The notes under the pieces: model-generated | What the model was told of the DNA's origin: nothing | Seen by the model: only the letters and a program-made list of their open reading frames with translations | The model's database searches: none | Shown here: piece by piece, positions 24,188 to 33,783 of the stretch | Numbering within the stretch: the stretch's first letter is position 1 | Layout of the letters: every line of letters begins with the position of its first letter | Translations under genes and position numbers: made by a program | Assembly (NCBI GenBank): GCA_964615425.1 | Contig: CAZTOB010000002.1 | Location: 1 to 54,408, forward strand | DNA from: CAYLVJ01 sp964615425 | GTDB lineage: Bacteria > Patescibacteriota > Minisyncoccia > Minisyncoccales > CAYTKG01 | Reading direction: 5' to 3' | Length of the DNA: 54,408 nt

Positions 24188-25127
24188 AATATGAAAACAA
24201 AGTTTTGGCTACTTTTTCACTGTCATGCTCGATAGGGCCCTCATCCTTAACCAAGTCAAACCCGGCGAACCTCCCGTTTTCCCTTTTCGGCTTTACTAAA
24301 GAAGAAAGCTCAGGATGATTTTTTTTATAGTCTTCAACTCTTTTTTTATCCGGAAAATTATTATTAAAAAGAGCACGATCAACTTTTCTGCCAATCCAAT
24401 CTTCAACTTTAAAAACAAAATCTTCAACGGAAAAATTATCTGTTTCACCTTTTTTCGTCATTAGATTCACCAAATAAAAAACCTTCGCTTTTGTTTGTTG
24501 AAGAGCCTCGGAAATACCCTCGGGTAAAAGAACCTGGGCGATGGTGGAGTAAAGATCGCCCGGGCCGATTGTTACAATGTCCGCTTCTTTGATTTTTTCA
24601 AGCACCTTGTCGTAGGCTTTAGGCGAAGGGTCAAGAAAAACCCTTTCAATGCCAATCTTCGGGTTGTGTTTCGGACAATCTATATTCCCCTCTCCCTCCA
24701 CAAGTCTTCCGTTTTCCAGACGAGCATAAAGATTGGACTTTTCCAGGGTTACCGGCAATACCTCATGCTCCACGTTTAAAAACTTTTTCAACTCGTCAAT
24801 CGTTTTTTCATAATCATTAAGATTCAACTCCAAGGCGGTGATTAAAAGATTGGCAAAATTGTGTCCAGCCAGCTCCCCCATTTCAAATCTAAAATCAAAA
24901 AGCTCCTCCATAACGGGGGAGGTATTGGCTAAAGCAAGAAGAGCCCTGCGAAGATCTCCGGGGGCCCTTATTCCATAGTCTTTTCTCAACCTGCCGGAGG
25001 AACCGCCGGTGTCAAACATAGCACACACCGCCGTCACTTCGGCCGGTTTCTTTTTAACGCCTGAAAGAACCGCCTTCGGCATACCGTTTCCTCCTCCAAA
25101 ACAGACTATTTTCGCAGGTTTCTTCAT
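24174..25127 (-). CDS. yvcK: YvcK/CofD-family protein
   Basis: A 317-residue protein of the CofD-like superfamily. The start KIVCFGGGNGMPKAVLSGVK is the glycine-rich nucleotide loop; DTGGSSGRLRKDYGIRAPGDLRRALLAL and GHNFANLLITALE are family signatures, as is GPGDLYSTIAQVLLPEGI. YvcK/GlmR proteins bind UDP-GlcNAc and control flux into cell-wall precursors by acting on GlmS. The gene sits between the GlmU-like gene and iorB, with glmS a few genes upstream, which fits that role. CofD itself (F420 synthesis) is less likely because no F420 genes are seen. It overlaps iorB by four bases. Confidence 0.88.
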   Translation of the reverse strand: MKKPAKIVCFGGGNGMPKAVLSGVKKKPAEVTAVCAMFDTGGSSGRLRKDYGIRAPGDLRRALLALANTSPVMEELFDFRFEMGELAGHNFANLLITALELNLNDYEKTIDELKKFLNVEHEVLPVTLEKSNLYARLENGRLVEGEGNIDCPKHNPKIGIERVFLDPSPKAYDKVLEKIKEADIVTIGPGDLYSTIAQVLLPEGISEALQQTKAKVFYLVNLMTKKGETDNFSVEDFVFKVEDWIGRKVDRALFNNNFPDKKRVEDYKKNHPELSSLVKPKRENGRFAGFDLVKDEGPIEHDSEKVAKTLFSYYEKN

Positions 25128-25687
25128 CGAGCAAGATTAAAAGCTTTTTCGTTAAGATCTTGATATTTTTCTGGAACGTTTTCTAAAACCGCTTTTAAAA
25201 GATGATCCGGTTTAAGAGGAATAATATCCTTAAAAGAAGCAAAAGCTAAAAGGTAAACACCGGCAACGATCTCGTTTCCCAACTCCTTTTTACATTTCGA
25301 AGAAGCAGGAATAATTTTCATCTCAACATCCAGTTTTTCAAACTCTTTTTCTATTTCCTTTTTATTTAAACCACCTTCAAAAGAAACCACCTTGTCATCG
25401 ACCAAGACCTTTGTTTCGCTTCCGGTAAAAGAAAGAGTTCTCAACGCCTCGTTAAGCTCGAGAGACAAAATCAAATCCGCCTTACCGGCGCCAATCAAGG
25501 GAGAATGAACCTCCTTTCCCATCCGCACGTGAGCTTGAACGGTTCCTCCTTTTTGACTCAACCCGTGGAGTTCGGAAGTTCTAACCATCAACCCTTGTTT
25601 TAAAGCCCCGTCGGCAAGAATACGCAAAAGAGTAATCACCCCCTGTCCCCCCACTCCGGATAAAATAATGTTAAAGTTTTTATTCAT
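25124..25687 (-). CDS. iorB: Indolepyruvate:ferredoxin oxidoreductase, beta subunit
   Basis: A 187-residue gamma-type domain of 2-oxoacid:ferredoxin oxidoreductases. The start FNIILSGVGGQGVITLLRIL and the segment SELHGLSQKGGTVQAHVRMG are diagnostic. Together with IorA it would oxidatively decarboxylate aryl pyruvates from aromatic amino acids to acyl-CoA and reduce ferredoxin. It starts two bases after the iorA stop. The genes are normally paired, as here. The true substrate (aryl or other 2-oxoacids) cannot be read from sequence. Confidence 0.92.
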   Translation of the reverse strand: MNKNFNIILSGVGGQGVITLLRILADGALKQGLMVRTSELHGLSQKGGTVQAHVRMGKEVHSPLIGAGKADLILSLELNEALRTLSFTGSETKVLVDDKVVSFEGGLNKKEIEKEFEKLDVEMKIIPASSKCKKELGNEIVAGVYLLAFASFKDIIPLKPDHLLKAVLENVPEKYQDLNEKAFNLAR

Positions 25688-25689
25688 AA

Positions 25690-27312
25690 TTAGTTTTTTC
25701 TTCTAATGAAAAGACAAGGACTGCGGGCTATTATCACTCCCGCCTCGTCCTTTTTCAAAAACTCTTTGATGGTTGACTTTAAAGAATCAACTTCTTTTAC
25801 AGGATCCAAAACAGCCAAGTTTTTTACTCCCAACCCTCTAACAACCTGCTCAATCTTCATTTTTTCACCAGGGTTGGGCTGCTGTCCGGTCATAGCGGTT
25901 GTTCTGTTGTCCATAATAATAATCAAAGGATCGGACTCATTAAAAACCACATTGGCTAAACTTGTCATTCCGGAATGAAAAAACGTTGAATCTCCTATAA
26001 AAGCAACCACCTTTTGATCGGGCGAAGCCTTTTTAATGCCGTGCGCTATCCCAACTCCCGACCCCATGCAGGAAAGATAATCCTGCAGGCCAAGTTGAGG
26101 AATCCCGGCCAGCATATAACAACCTATATCCCCTCCAAAAACAACGTTTTCGCCTTCGGTAGCTTTTTTCACCGCTCCGAAAGTTGTCCAATAAGGACAT
26201 CCCGGACAAGGCCGGGGGCTTCTTGTGGAAACTTCAGACAAAGAAACTTGATTCTTTTTCATTTTCTTACCCGTAAAACTAACAAAGGCTTTTAAAACCA
26301 AGTCAGGAGTCAGTTCTCCAGTTTGGGGAATTAAATCTTTCCCCCTCACCAAAAGATTACAGTTTACTTCTTTCGCCAGCCGCTTAACGTCTTTTTCAAG
26401 GATGCCTTCAAGTTCTTCCACAACAAGAACTTTCTCTTTTCCTTTTAAAAACTTTTTTATTCTCTCCTCTTGAAGGGGAAAGAATAAATTATTTTTAAAA
26501 ACAGGCAAAGAAACATCTAAGTCCCGCATCGCTTCCAAGGCGTAAAGGTGAGAAACTCCAGAAGTTAGAACCCCCCATTTTTTTCTTTTGCCGGGAAAAA
26601 CATTATCTGTTTCAACGAACTTTCTTATTTTTTCTTCTTTAGCCAAAAGTTCTTTTTTCATCTCAAGAACTCGCGGCGGCATAGTAATGAACCTTTCGGG
26701 GTTTTTATGAAACTTTCCTTTGGGTTTTCCTTTGTCGGGAAGCCCCCTCAACTTTACGGGTGCTCTTTGGTGGGAAACTCTGGTTGTCAGCCTCACCACC
26801 ACCGGAAGATTGAACTTTTCCGAGATACGAAAAGCAAGCTTAGTAAATTCCTTAGCCTCCTCGGGAGTAGCCGGCTCCAAAGTCGGAACATGAGCTAAAC
26901 GATCCATAAAACGAGTGTTCTGTTCCGACTGAGCAGAACTATGACATGAAGGATCGTCTGAAACGGCCACAACGGTCGGCCCCACCGACCCGGTATAAAG
27001 AAAGGGGAGTAGAGCTTCCTGAGCCACGTTTTGGCCGAAATGCTTCATAGCCACCAATGTTTTAAGCCCTGAAAAGCTGGCCCCTACCCCTGCTTCCATA
27101 GCCGCTTTTTCATTGGTTGAGTATTCAAAATAAAAGGTTTTTTTCACCTTTTGGTCCGATTTTTTAATCAGATAAAAACTATTTCCGATTTCAGAGGCAG
27201 GGGTGCCTGGATAAGTCGAAACAAAATCAACCCCCGACTCCAAAGCGCCTCTTGTCACCGCTTCGTTTCCTAAAAGAACCGCCTTCCCTTTTTCTTTTAA
27301 AATGTTTTTCAT
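25690..27312 (-). CDS. iorA: Indolepyruvate:ferredoxin oxidoreductase, alpha subunit lacking the ferredoxin domain
   Basis: A 540-residue TPP enzyme subunit. The N-terminal half is the pyrimidine-binding region (GNEAVTRGALESGVDFVSTYPGTPASE). The C-terminal half binds TPP, with RPCPGCPYWTTF, GGDIGCYMLAG, FIGDSTFFHSG and DNRTTAMTGQQP. Usual IorA proteins end with about 60 residues carrying two 4Fe-4S clusters. This protein stops at ARSPCLFIRRKN, just before that domain, and iorB follows two bases later. Electrons would need another route out. An extended -10 promoter makes its transcript leaderless. Confidence 0.9.
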   Translation of the reverse strand: MKNILKEKGKAVLLGNEAVTRGALESGVDFVSTYPGTPASEIGNSFYLIKKSDQKVKKTFYFEYSTNEKAAMEAGVGASFSGLKTLVAMKHFGQNVAQEALLPFLYTGSVGPTVVAVSDDPSCHSSAQSEQNTRFMDRLAHVPTLEPATPEEAKEFTKLAFRISEKFNLPVVVRLTTRVSHQRAPVKLRGLPDKGKPKGKFHKNPERFITMPPRVLEMKKELLAKEEKIRKFVETDNVFPGKRKKWGVLTSGVSHLYALEAMRDLDVSLPVFKNNLFFPLQEERIKKFLKGKEKVLVVEELEGILEKDVKRLAKEVNCNLLVRGKDLIPQTGELTPDLVLKAFVSFTGKKMKKNQVSLSEVSTRSPRPCPGCPYWTTFGAVKKATEGENVVFGGDIGCYMLAGIPQLGLQDYLSCMGSGVGIAHGIKKASPDQKVVAFIGDSTFFHSGMTSLANVVFNESDPLIIIMDNRTTAMTGQQPNPGEKMKIEQVVRGLGVKNLAVLDPVKEVDSLKSTIKEFLKKDEAGVIIARSPCLFIRRKN

Positions 27313-27318
27313 ATTGGT

Positions 27319-27327
27319 ATTATAACA
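27319..27327 (-). promoter_or_regulatory. Leaderless extended -10 promoter of iorA
   Basis: On the minus strand TGTTATAAT (TATAAT at 27319-27324 with TG at 27326-27327) ends six bases before the iorA ATG at 27312. It lies in the 22-base gap after glmS, so iorA, iorB, yvcK and the GlmU-like gene can be transcribed apart from glmS. Confidence 0.7.
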
Positions 27328-27334
27328 TAAACTT

Positions 27335-29167
27335 TTATTCCACCGTGACCGACTTGGCCAAGTTCCGGGGCTTGTCTACGTTGAAGCCTTTAGCAACTCC
27401 GGCGTAGTAAGCAAAAAGCTGGAGAGGCACAACGTTTAAAAGAGGAGAAAGAACTTCCAGAGTAGGAGGAGCAAACAAAACGTCATCAGCTATTTTCTTA
27501 ATTTTTTCATCTCCTTCCGTCGCCAGGGCTAAAACCCTGCCCCCCCTCGCCTTAATCTCTTCGATGTTGGAAATGGTTTTTCCGTAAACACTGTCTTTGG
27601 GACAGAGAGCGAAAGTGGGAAAATCTTCATCAATCAACGCTATAGGGCCGTGCTTCATTTCCGCAGCCTCATAGCCTTCGGCGTGAATATAGGAAACTTC
27701 TTTTAACTTCAAGGCTCCCTCCAAAGCAGCCGGGTAGCTGTATTTTCTTCCTATGTAATAGAAGTTGTCATACTTCGCATACCGCTCGGCCAACTTTTTT
27801 ATACCCTCTCTTTTCTCTAAAATGAGCTCTATCTTTTTGGGAACTCTTTCCAGTTCTTCAGCAATCATTTTTGCTCTCTTTCTGCTCAAACCTCTTTTAC
27901 GCCCCCAAAAAAGAGAGTAAAGGGTAAGAGCCGCCAATTGGCAAATAAAGGCCTTGGTGGAGGCAACGCTGATCTCAGGACCGGCGTGAAGATAGGTTCC
28001 GGCTTGCGTCTTTCGAGCAATGGAAGAACCGACAACATTAACGATACCCATTGTTAACAAACCGGCTTCTTCAGCCTTGCTAAGTGCAGCCAGTGTGTCA
28101 GCTGTTTCTCCCGACTGAGAAACAGCCATGAAAACGGTGCCTTTTTCCAAGGGCCTTTTTCTGTATCTAAACTCGGGGGCATAAGCTGCCTCCGTCGGTA
28201 TCCCTCCCACCTCTTCTAAAATATACTTTCCAGCTAAAGAAGCAAAATATGAGGTGCCGCAGGCTGAAAGGATGAGACGATTTGCCGCCTCAAGTTCTTT
28301 TTCCACCTCTTCCGCACCACCCAGTCTCACCTCTCCCTTATTAGAAACCACCCTTCCCCGCAAAGTATTTTGAAGAGCTTTAGGTTCTTCAAAAATCTCC
28401 TTCAGCATAAAATGGGGGAAGCCTGATTTTTGAGCATCCTCGATCTCCCACTCTATCTCCTTTATTAATTTTTTTCTTTCATTTAAATTAAGGTCCGTAA
28501 TCACCGCGTCGCCAGAGGTTAAAATAGCCATCTCCCCGTCTTTTAAATAAATAACTCTTTTTGTTTTTGGAATAATGGCCGAGGCGTCGGAGGCGACCAA
28601 GTTTTCCCCCTCCCCCAACCCGACAAGAACAGGGGAGGAGTTACGAGCGGCCACTATTTTACCGGGATCACCAGCGGAAAGAACAGCAAGCCCATAAGTT
28701 CCCTCAACTAATTTAAGAGCTCTTTTCAAAGCTTCCTCCAAGTTTCCTTCGAAGAACTTCTCAACTAAATGAGCCAATACTTCGGTGTCGGTCTCAGAGG
28801 TAAATTCGTGCCCCTCTTTTTCAAGACGACTTTTTAAAACTTTGTAGTTTTCAATAATTCCGTTGTGAACCAGAAATATATTCTTCGAACAACCAAAATG
28901 AGGGTGAGCATTTTCTTCCGTCACCCCGCCGTGGGTCGCCCATCGGGTGTGAAAGATAGCGGGAGAACCACGAAAAGAGTTTTTTTTAAATTTCTTTTCC
29001 AAGTTAACAATCTTCCCGGTGGCTTTAAGCCACTCCATCTTTTCTTCTTTCTCATTCCAAGCAGCCATCCCGGCCGAATCATACCCCCTGTATTCCAAAC
29101 GAGACAAAAGATCAAGCCCCGCCCGGGGATCTTTTTCCCTGCCGATGTAACCCACGATGCCGCACAT
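27335..29167 (-). CDS. glmS: Glutamine-fructose-6-phosphate aminotransferase (isomerizing)
   Basis: A 610-residue enzyme making glucosamine-6-phosphate, the first step to UDP-GlcNAc. The glutaminase domain begins with nucleophile C2 (MCGIVGYIGRE) and has RLEYRGYDSAG and HTRWATHGGVT. Two SIS sugar-isomerase domains follow (SACGTSYFASLAGKYILEE, SQSGETADTLAAL) and the C-terminus ends NVDKPRNLAKSVTVE, as expected. Full length. It starts two bases after leuS. No glmS ribozyme can fit in that gap, so control by YvcK nearby is more likely. Confidence 0.97.
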   Translation of the reverse strand: MCGIVGYIGREKDPRAGLDLLSRLEYRGYDSAGMAAWNEKEEKMEWLKATGKIVNLEKKFKKNSFRGSPAIFHTRWATHGGVTEENAHPHFGCSKNIFLVHNGIIENYKVLKSRLEKEGHEFTSETDTEVLAHLVEKFFEGNLEEALKRALKLVEGTYGLAVLSAGDPGKIVAARNSSPVLVGLGEGENLVASDASAIIPKTKRVIYLKDGEMAILTSGDAVITDLNLNERKKLIKEIEWEIEDAQKSGFPHFMLKEIFEEPKALQNTLRGRVVSNKGEVRLGGAEEVEKELEAANRLILSACGTSYFASLAGKYILEEVGGIPTEAAYAPEFRYRKRPLEKGTVFMAVSQSGETADTLAALSKAEEAGLLTMGIVNVVGSSIARKTQAGTYLHAGPEISVASTKAFICQLAALTLYSLFWGRKRGLSRKRAKMIAEELERVPKKIELILEKREGIKKLAERYAKYDNFYYIGRKYSYPAALEGALKLKEVSYIHAEGYEAAEMKHGPIALIDEDFPTFALCPKDSVYGKTISNIEEIKARGGRVLALATEGDEKIKKIADDVLFAPPTLEVLSPLLNVVPLQLFAYYAGVAKGFNVDKPRNLAKSVTVE

Positions 29168-29169
29168 AT

Positions 29170-31644
29170 TCAGTCTGTTACAAAATTAATTAACTTATCA
29201 GGAACGTAAACTGTTTTTTTCACCTTTTTTCCCTTCAACCATTTTTTAACTCTTTTTTCTCTCAATGCTTTCTTCTCAGCATCTTCTTCGGAAAGACCCG
29301 CTTCAGCTTTCACCCTGCCCCGAACCTTGCCGTCTACTTGAATGATTAAAGTAGTTTCCTTTTTTTGCGCCATTTTTTCACTGTAAGAAGGCCAAGATGA
29401 CTTATGTATACTTTCTTTTTTTCCAATTTCACTCCAAAATTCTTCCGCTAAGTGAGGGGCGAAGGGGGCAATAAGCTTCAACAAGTTTTTTAAATCTTTT
29501 AAAGAAAACTTTTCACCTTCCGCCTCGTTTAAAAACTCCATCATTTTAGCCACGGCGGTGTTAAACTTCATCTCCTCAATGTCTTCTCCCACATCTCTTA
29601 TCAATCGGTGCAGTTTTCTCTTTAGATCTTTTTCGGTTTCTTCTTTTTTTTCCAGCTTTTCTTCTGCAAAAGAGTAAAGTCTGCTTAAAAAACGGAAAAC
29701 GCCCCTGATTCCCGAGTCCTGCCAAGGGAAAGTACCGTCATAAGGACCAATAAAAGCCAGGTAAGTTCTTAAGGCGTCCGCTCCATATTTTTCTATTATC
29801 TCCCCCGGTAGAATATAATTTCCTTTTGACTTGGACATTTTACGGTGGTCTTCTCCGAGAATAAGACCCCTGTTTCTACGTCGAAGATAAGGTTCTTTAC
29901 CCGGCACCTTGCCGATATCGTTTAAAAACTTATGCCAAAAGCGGGAATAAAGAAGGTGCAAGGTTGTATGTTCAGCTCCGCCGATATAAATATCGACCGG
30001 CATCCAGTGTTCCAACTTTTCTATGTCAGCCAAATCTTCATCGTTTCCCGGATCACAATATCTCAGGTAATACCAGGATGAGCCGGCCCAGTTGGGCATC
30101 GTGTCGGTTTCTCTTTCCGCCACCCCGCCGCAGTGAGGACATTTTGTCTCAACCCAGTCTTTCATTTCAGCCAGAGGAGATTCCCCCGTATCTGTCGGTT
30201 CGTAATTTTCAACCTCGGGAAGTTCTAAGGGAAGCTCTCTTTTTGATATTGGAAACCACCCGGCGAGATCCTCAGAAGGTGAAAAATTAGGTTCAAAATC
30301 ACACACGTCCCAATAAGTTTTTCCCTCCTTGGCACACTTTTCACAATAAACCATGGGGATCGGCTCCCCCCAGTAATGCTGCCGGGAGAAAATCCAGTCT
30401 CGAAGATGATAATCCACCGCTTTTGAAGCCAACCCTCTTTCTTCTAAATCTTGAACTATTTTTTCTCCAGCATCTTTAGAGTTCATTCCGTTGTATCCTT
30501 CGGTATTAATAACCTTACCTTCTCCGCTAAAACACTTCTTCTCCGTTTCAGAATCATGTTTTATCACCTCCCTGATTTCTAAACCATGTTTTTTAGCAAA
30601 AGCAAAGTCACGCTCATCATGAGCAGGAACACCCATAAGAGCCCCGGTCCCGTAATCCATCATAACGTAGTCAGCTACAAAAACCGGAATTTCCTCTCCA
30701 GTTAAGGGGTTTCTTACAAACCCGCCGGTGGGAACTCCGGTCTTTTCCCTGTCTTGAGATTTTCTTTCCAAATCCATCTTGTTTTTGGCCTCTTCTACGT
30801 ATTTTTCAACCCTTTTCTTATTTTCATCCGTCGTCAATTCAAAAACTTTCGGGTGCTCCGGAGCCAAAACAAAAAAGGTAGCTCCTCCCAAAGTATCAGG
30901 CCGGGTGGTAAAAACTGAGATCGCTCCTTCCTTGGAAGCCAAAGGAAAATCTATTTTAGCTCCCCTTGAACGACCGATCCAATTCCGCTGGGCCGACACA
31001 ATAGATTCATCAAAATCAACCAAGTCAAGCTCGTCTATAAGGCGGTCGGCATAAGCAGTGATTTTTAAAAGCCACTGAGAAATCTTTCTCTGTTCAACTT
31101 CAGCCCCGCACCTTTCACAGGTTCCGTTTATCACTTCTTCGTTGGCCAAGCCTATCTTGCACGAAGGACACCAATTTATATCCATCTTCTCCTTGTAGGC
31201 TAACCCGTGTTTGAACATTTCCCGGAAAATCCACTGAGTCCATTTGTAATAACCCGGGTCGGTGGTGTTTATCTCTCTATCCCAGTTAAACCCCAGTCCC
31301 AAATTTTTCATTTGACGACGGAAGTTGTCGGTATTTTTCTTGGTCGCTTCTCTCGGATGAATCCCGGTTCTTATGGCAAAATTCTCCGTGGGAAGACCGA
31401 AAGCGTCCCATCCTATAGGAGAAAGAACGTTTTTTCCCTCCATCCTTTTCTTGCGGGCAAAAAAATCCAAAAGAACATAATTGAAGCAATGCCCAAGGTG
31501 AAGACCCGAGCCGGAAGGGTAGGGAAACTCAACCAAAGCGTAATACTTTTCTTTTTCCGACTGATCCTCAGCCTTAAAAAATCCTTTCTCATCCCAGTAG
31601 TTTTGCCACTTTTTTTCTATTTTTTTAGGATTGTAACTTGACAT
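29170..31644 (-). CDS. leuS: Leucyl-tRNA synthetase
   Basis: An 824-residue class I synthetase. The HIGH motif reads HLGH (49-52, in PYPSGSGLHLGHCFNY) and the KMSKS motif is intact in DHRKMSKSKGN near residue 600. The CP1 editing domain (about 220-400) carries VFTTRPDTLGGATF and GVPAHDERDFAFA, so it can hydrolyse mischarged tRNA. Zinc-type cysteines are seen in WCPSCKIGLANEE and CEKCAKEG. A C-terminal domain ends with VDGKVRGRVK. It lies 12 bases after metG in a synthetase block. One cognate, tRNA-Leu(CAA), is in the window. Confidence 0.97.
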   Translation of the reverse strand: MSSYNPKKIEKKWQNYWDEKGFFKAEDQSEKEKYYALVEFPYPSGSGLHLGHCFNYVLLDFFARKKRMEGKNVLSPIGWDAFGLPTENFAIRTGIHPREATKKNTDNFRRQMKNLGLGFNWDREINTTDPGYYKWTQWIFREMFKHGLAYKEKMDINWCPSCKIGLANEEVINGTCERCGAEVEQRKISQWLLKITAYADRLIDELDLVDFDESIVSAQRNWIGRSRGAKIDFPLASKEGAISVFTTRPDTLGGATFFVLAPEHPKVFELTTDENKKRVEKYVEEAKNKMDLERKSQDREKTGVPTGGFVRNPLTGEEIPVFVADYVMMDYGTGALMGVPAHDERDFAFAKKHGLEIREVIKHDSETEKKCFSGEGKVINTEGYNGMNSKDAGEKIVQDLEERGLASKAVDYHLRDWIFSRQHYWGEPIPMVYCEKCAKEGKTYWDVCDFEPNFSPSEDLAGWFPISKRELPLELPEVENYEPTDTGESPLAEMKDWVETKCPHCGGVAERETDTMPNWAGSSWYYLRYCDPGNDEDLADIEKLEHWMPVDIYIGGAEHTTLHLLYSRFWHKFLNDIGKVPGKEPYLRRRNRGLILGEDHRKMSKSKGNYILPGEIIEKYGADALRTYLAFIGPYDGTFPWQDSGIRGVFRFLSRLYSFAEEKLEKKEETEKDLKRKLHRLIRDVGEDIEEMKFNTAVAKMMEFLNEAEGEKFSLKDLKNLLKLIAPFAPHLAEEFWSEIGKKESIHKSSWPSYSEKMAQKKETTLIIQVDGKVRGRVKAEAGLSEEDAEKKALREKRVKKWLKGKKVKKTVYVPDKLINFVTD

Positions 31645-31656
31645 ATCTTCTTATTA

Positions 31657-33123
31657 CTACTTTATCCTAGGAAAAAGAGATTCTCCCCTCCGAGGTGAAA
31701 CGGTCCAATCTTTTTTTTCTTCTTCTTTCACCCCAAGGCGGAAAAGAATCCTAGAAGAAGTTTGAGGCAGGAAGGGTTTCAAAAGAACCCCGATTTCCAA
31801 AAGAGAAGCCAGAAGGTTTTTTAAAACCTTTTTATCCCCTGTTTCCCACGGTTTCTTTTCATCGACGTATCTGTCACAAAAAGAAACCAAACCCCAAACG
31901 GCAGCCAAAGCCCGGTGAAAATGATAGTCCTTGACGCTTCGCCCGACCTCAAGGGAAACGCTTTGAAACTTTTTTTCAAAAACTTCATTCGGTTGAGCTT
32001 CAACTTTTCCTTCGAACTCTTTTTCAGCCAAGGTCAAAACTCTGCTTACCAAATTACCCAGTCCGTCCGCCAAATCCCCATTATATCTTTTTTCAAACTT
32101 TTCGTAAGTGAAATCACCGTCTTGAAAAGGGGATATCTCCCTCAAGAAAAAGTAACGGACCGCTTCGCTTCCGTATTGATGAATCAAGTCAATCGGATTA
32201 ACGACGTTGCCGATTGTTTTCGACATCTTTTGTCCTTCAACCGTAACATAGTCATGAACAAAGATACGGCGGGGGAGAGGAACTCCGGCTGAAAGAAGAA
32301 AAGCGGGCCAATAAACAGCGTGAAACCGGAGAATGCCTTTTCCTATCACGTGGATATCTGCCGGCCAAAACTTGGAAAATAAATCATTCTCCCGCCCGTA
32401 ACCGAGAGCAGTGATGTAGTTGGCCAAAGCGTCCATCCAGCAGTAGATTATCTGATCTTTGTCCTCGGGTACGGGAACTCCCCACCCTTTCATTCTTTCC
32501 GCTGGACGAGAGATGCTGAAATCTTCCAATCCGCTTTCGATAAAACTCAAGACTTCCTTTTTTCTTTTCTCGGGAACAATTTTCAAACCATCGTTTTCAA
32601 TCAATCTTTTCAACTTGTCTTGATACTTGGAAAGACGGAAAAAGTAATTTTCCTCCGAAACTTTCTCCGGCTCTTTCAAATGCTCGGGACACTTACCGTC
32701 CACCAAATCCTTTTTGGTGACAAAAGCCTCACACCCGACGCAATAAAACCCGCTGTATTTCTTTTTGTATATATCTCCGTTTTCAAAACACTTTTCCCAT
32801 AGCTTTTGAACCCCCGGCCAATGTTTTTTTCTATCGCTGGTTCTGATAAAATCATCAAAGCTGATATCTAAAAGATCAGCCATTTCTTTAAAGCTTTGCG
32901 CGTTTTCTTGAATAAATTCTTCTACAGGAACACCTCTTTTTTCAGCCGCTAGCACGTTTTTTTGGGCATTTTCGTCAGTCCCCCCCAAAAAGAAAACTTC
33001 CTCTCCGCTTAAACGGTGAAAGCGGGCTAAAACATCTGCTTCTATTTTTTCCAAGGCGTGGCCGATGTGGGGCTTGCCGTTTACATAGTCTATGGCGGTT
33101 GTAATGTAGTAATTCTTTTTCAT
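31657..33123 (-). CDS. metG: Methionyl-tRNA synthetase
   Basis: A 488-residue class I synthetase. The HIGH motif is HIGH at residues 19-22 and the signature loop is KMSKTIGNV near residue 300. A single CxxC-type knuckle (CVGCEAFVTKKDLVDGKCPEH) matches the one-zinc MetG type. There is no C-terminal EMAP/Trbp111-like tRNA-binding domain, so this is the short monomeric form. It starts in a four-base ATGA overlap with rsmI, so the two are translationally coupled. Confidence 0.96.
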   Translation of the reverse strand: MKKNYYITTAIDYVNGKPHIGHALEKIEADVLARFHRLSGEEVFFLGGTDENAQKNVLAAEKRGVPVEEFIQENAQSFKEMADLLDISFDDFIRTSDRKKHWPGVQKLWEKCFENGDIYKKKYSGFYCVGCEAFVTKKDLVDGKCPEHLKEPEKVSEENYFFRLSKYQDKLKRLIENDGLKIVPEKRKKEVLSFIESGLEDFSISRPAERMKGWGVPVPEDKDQIIYCWMDALANYITALGYGRENDLFSKFWPADIHVIGKGILRFHAVYWPAFLLSAGVPLPRRIFVHDYVTVEGQKMSKTIGNVVNPIDLIHQYGSEAVRYFFLREISPFQDGDFTYEKFEKRYNGDLADGLGNLVSRVLTLAEKEFEGKVEAQPNEVFEKKFQSVSLEVGRSVKDYHFHRALAAVWGLVSFCDRYVDEKKPWETGDKKVLKNLLASLLEIGVLLKPFLPQTSSRILFRLGVKEEEKKDWTVSPRRGESLFPRIK

Positions 33124-33782
33124 ATTTTAACTATTATGGTAAACTCCCCCTTTACATCATCATTTTTAATGTTTTCCATCACTTCGTCAAGCCTGCCCCT
33201 GTAAATTGTTTCGTATTTTTTCGTTAATTCCCGGCCCACCACTACTTCCTTTTCTCCCGCCGTTTCCTTTAATTCCTTAAGGGTTTTAATAATCCGGTAT
33301 TTAGCTTCAAAAAAAACGACCGGATGGGTTGACTCCGCCACCTCTTTAAAAAAGCTCTTTCTTTTGTTCTTCTTGGGCGGATAACCTAAAAACAAAAACC
33401 GATCCATGAAAAACCCGCTCACCGAAGCAAGGGCCAGGATGGAAGAGGGACCGGGAACAGGAGATATCCTCGTTTCGGGTCTTTTTTCTAAAATGAATTG
33501 AATCAGCTTCCCCCCGGGATCGCTGACTCCCGGGGTGCCCGCATCAGAGACCAAAGCTAAGTTCTTCTCTTCTTCCAGCAAGCGAACGATTTTTTTCTTT
33601 TTTCCCAGCCGGCTGTGGAAGTGATAACTTTCCGTCGGTGTATCAATTTCGTAATAATTTAAAAGCTTTTTTGTCCGCCGCTGATCCTCGCATAAAACCA
33701 AATCAACTTCTTTTAAAACTTCCAGGGCTCTTTTTGTGATGTCTTTCAGGTTCCCAATTGGGGTGGCAACGACATAAAACAT
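33120..33782 (-). CDS. rsmI: 16S rRNA 2'-O-ribose C1402 methyltransferase
   Basis: A 220-residue tetrapyrrole-methylase-fold enzyme from ATG at 33782 (a TTG 15 bases upstream overlaps the previous gene). Motifs FYVVATPIGNLKDIT at the N-terminus, CEDQRRTKKLL, LVSDAGTPGVSDPGG and VPGPSSILALASVSG identify RsmI (YraL family). It methylates C1402 in the decoding centre with SAM. It is shorter than E. coli RsmI (about 286 residues), ending soon after the YRGRLDEV segment, so the C-terminal extension is missing, which is common in small genomes. Confidence 0.94.
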   Translation of the reverse strand: MFYVVATPIGNLKDITKRALEVLKEVDLVLCEDQRRTKKLLNYYEIDTPTESYHFHSRLGKKKKIVRLLEEEKNLALVSDAGTPGVSDPGGKLIQFILEKRPETRISPVPGPSSILALASVSGFFMDRFLFLGYPPKKNKRKSFFKEVAESTHPVVFFEAKYRIIKTLKELKETAGEKEVVVGRELTKKYETIYRGRLDEVMENIKNDDVKGEFTIIVKI

Positions 33783-33783
33783 G

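Noticed and set aside
24174..25127. F420 enzyme CofD for the YvcK-family gene
   Set aside because: No other F420 biosynthesis gene is near, while GlmS and a GlmU-like gene are, which fits YvcK/GlmR.
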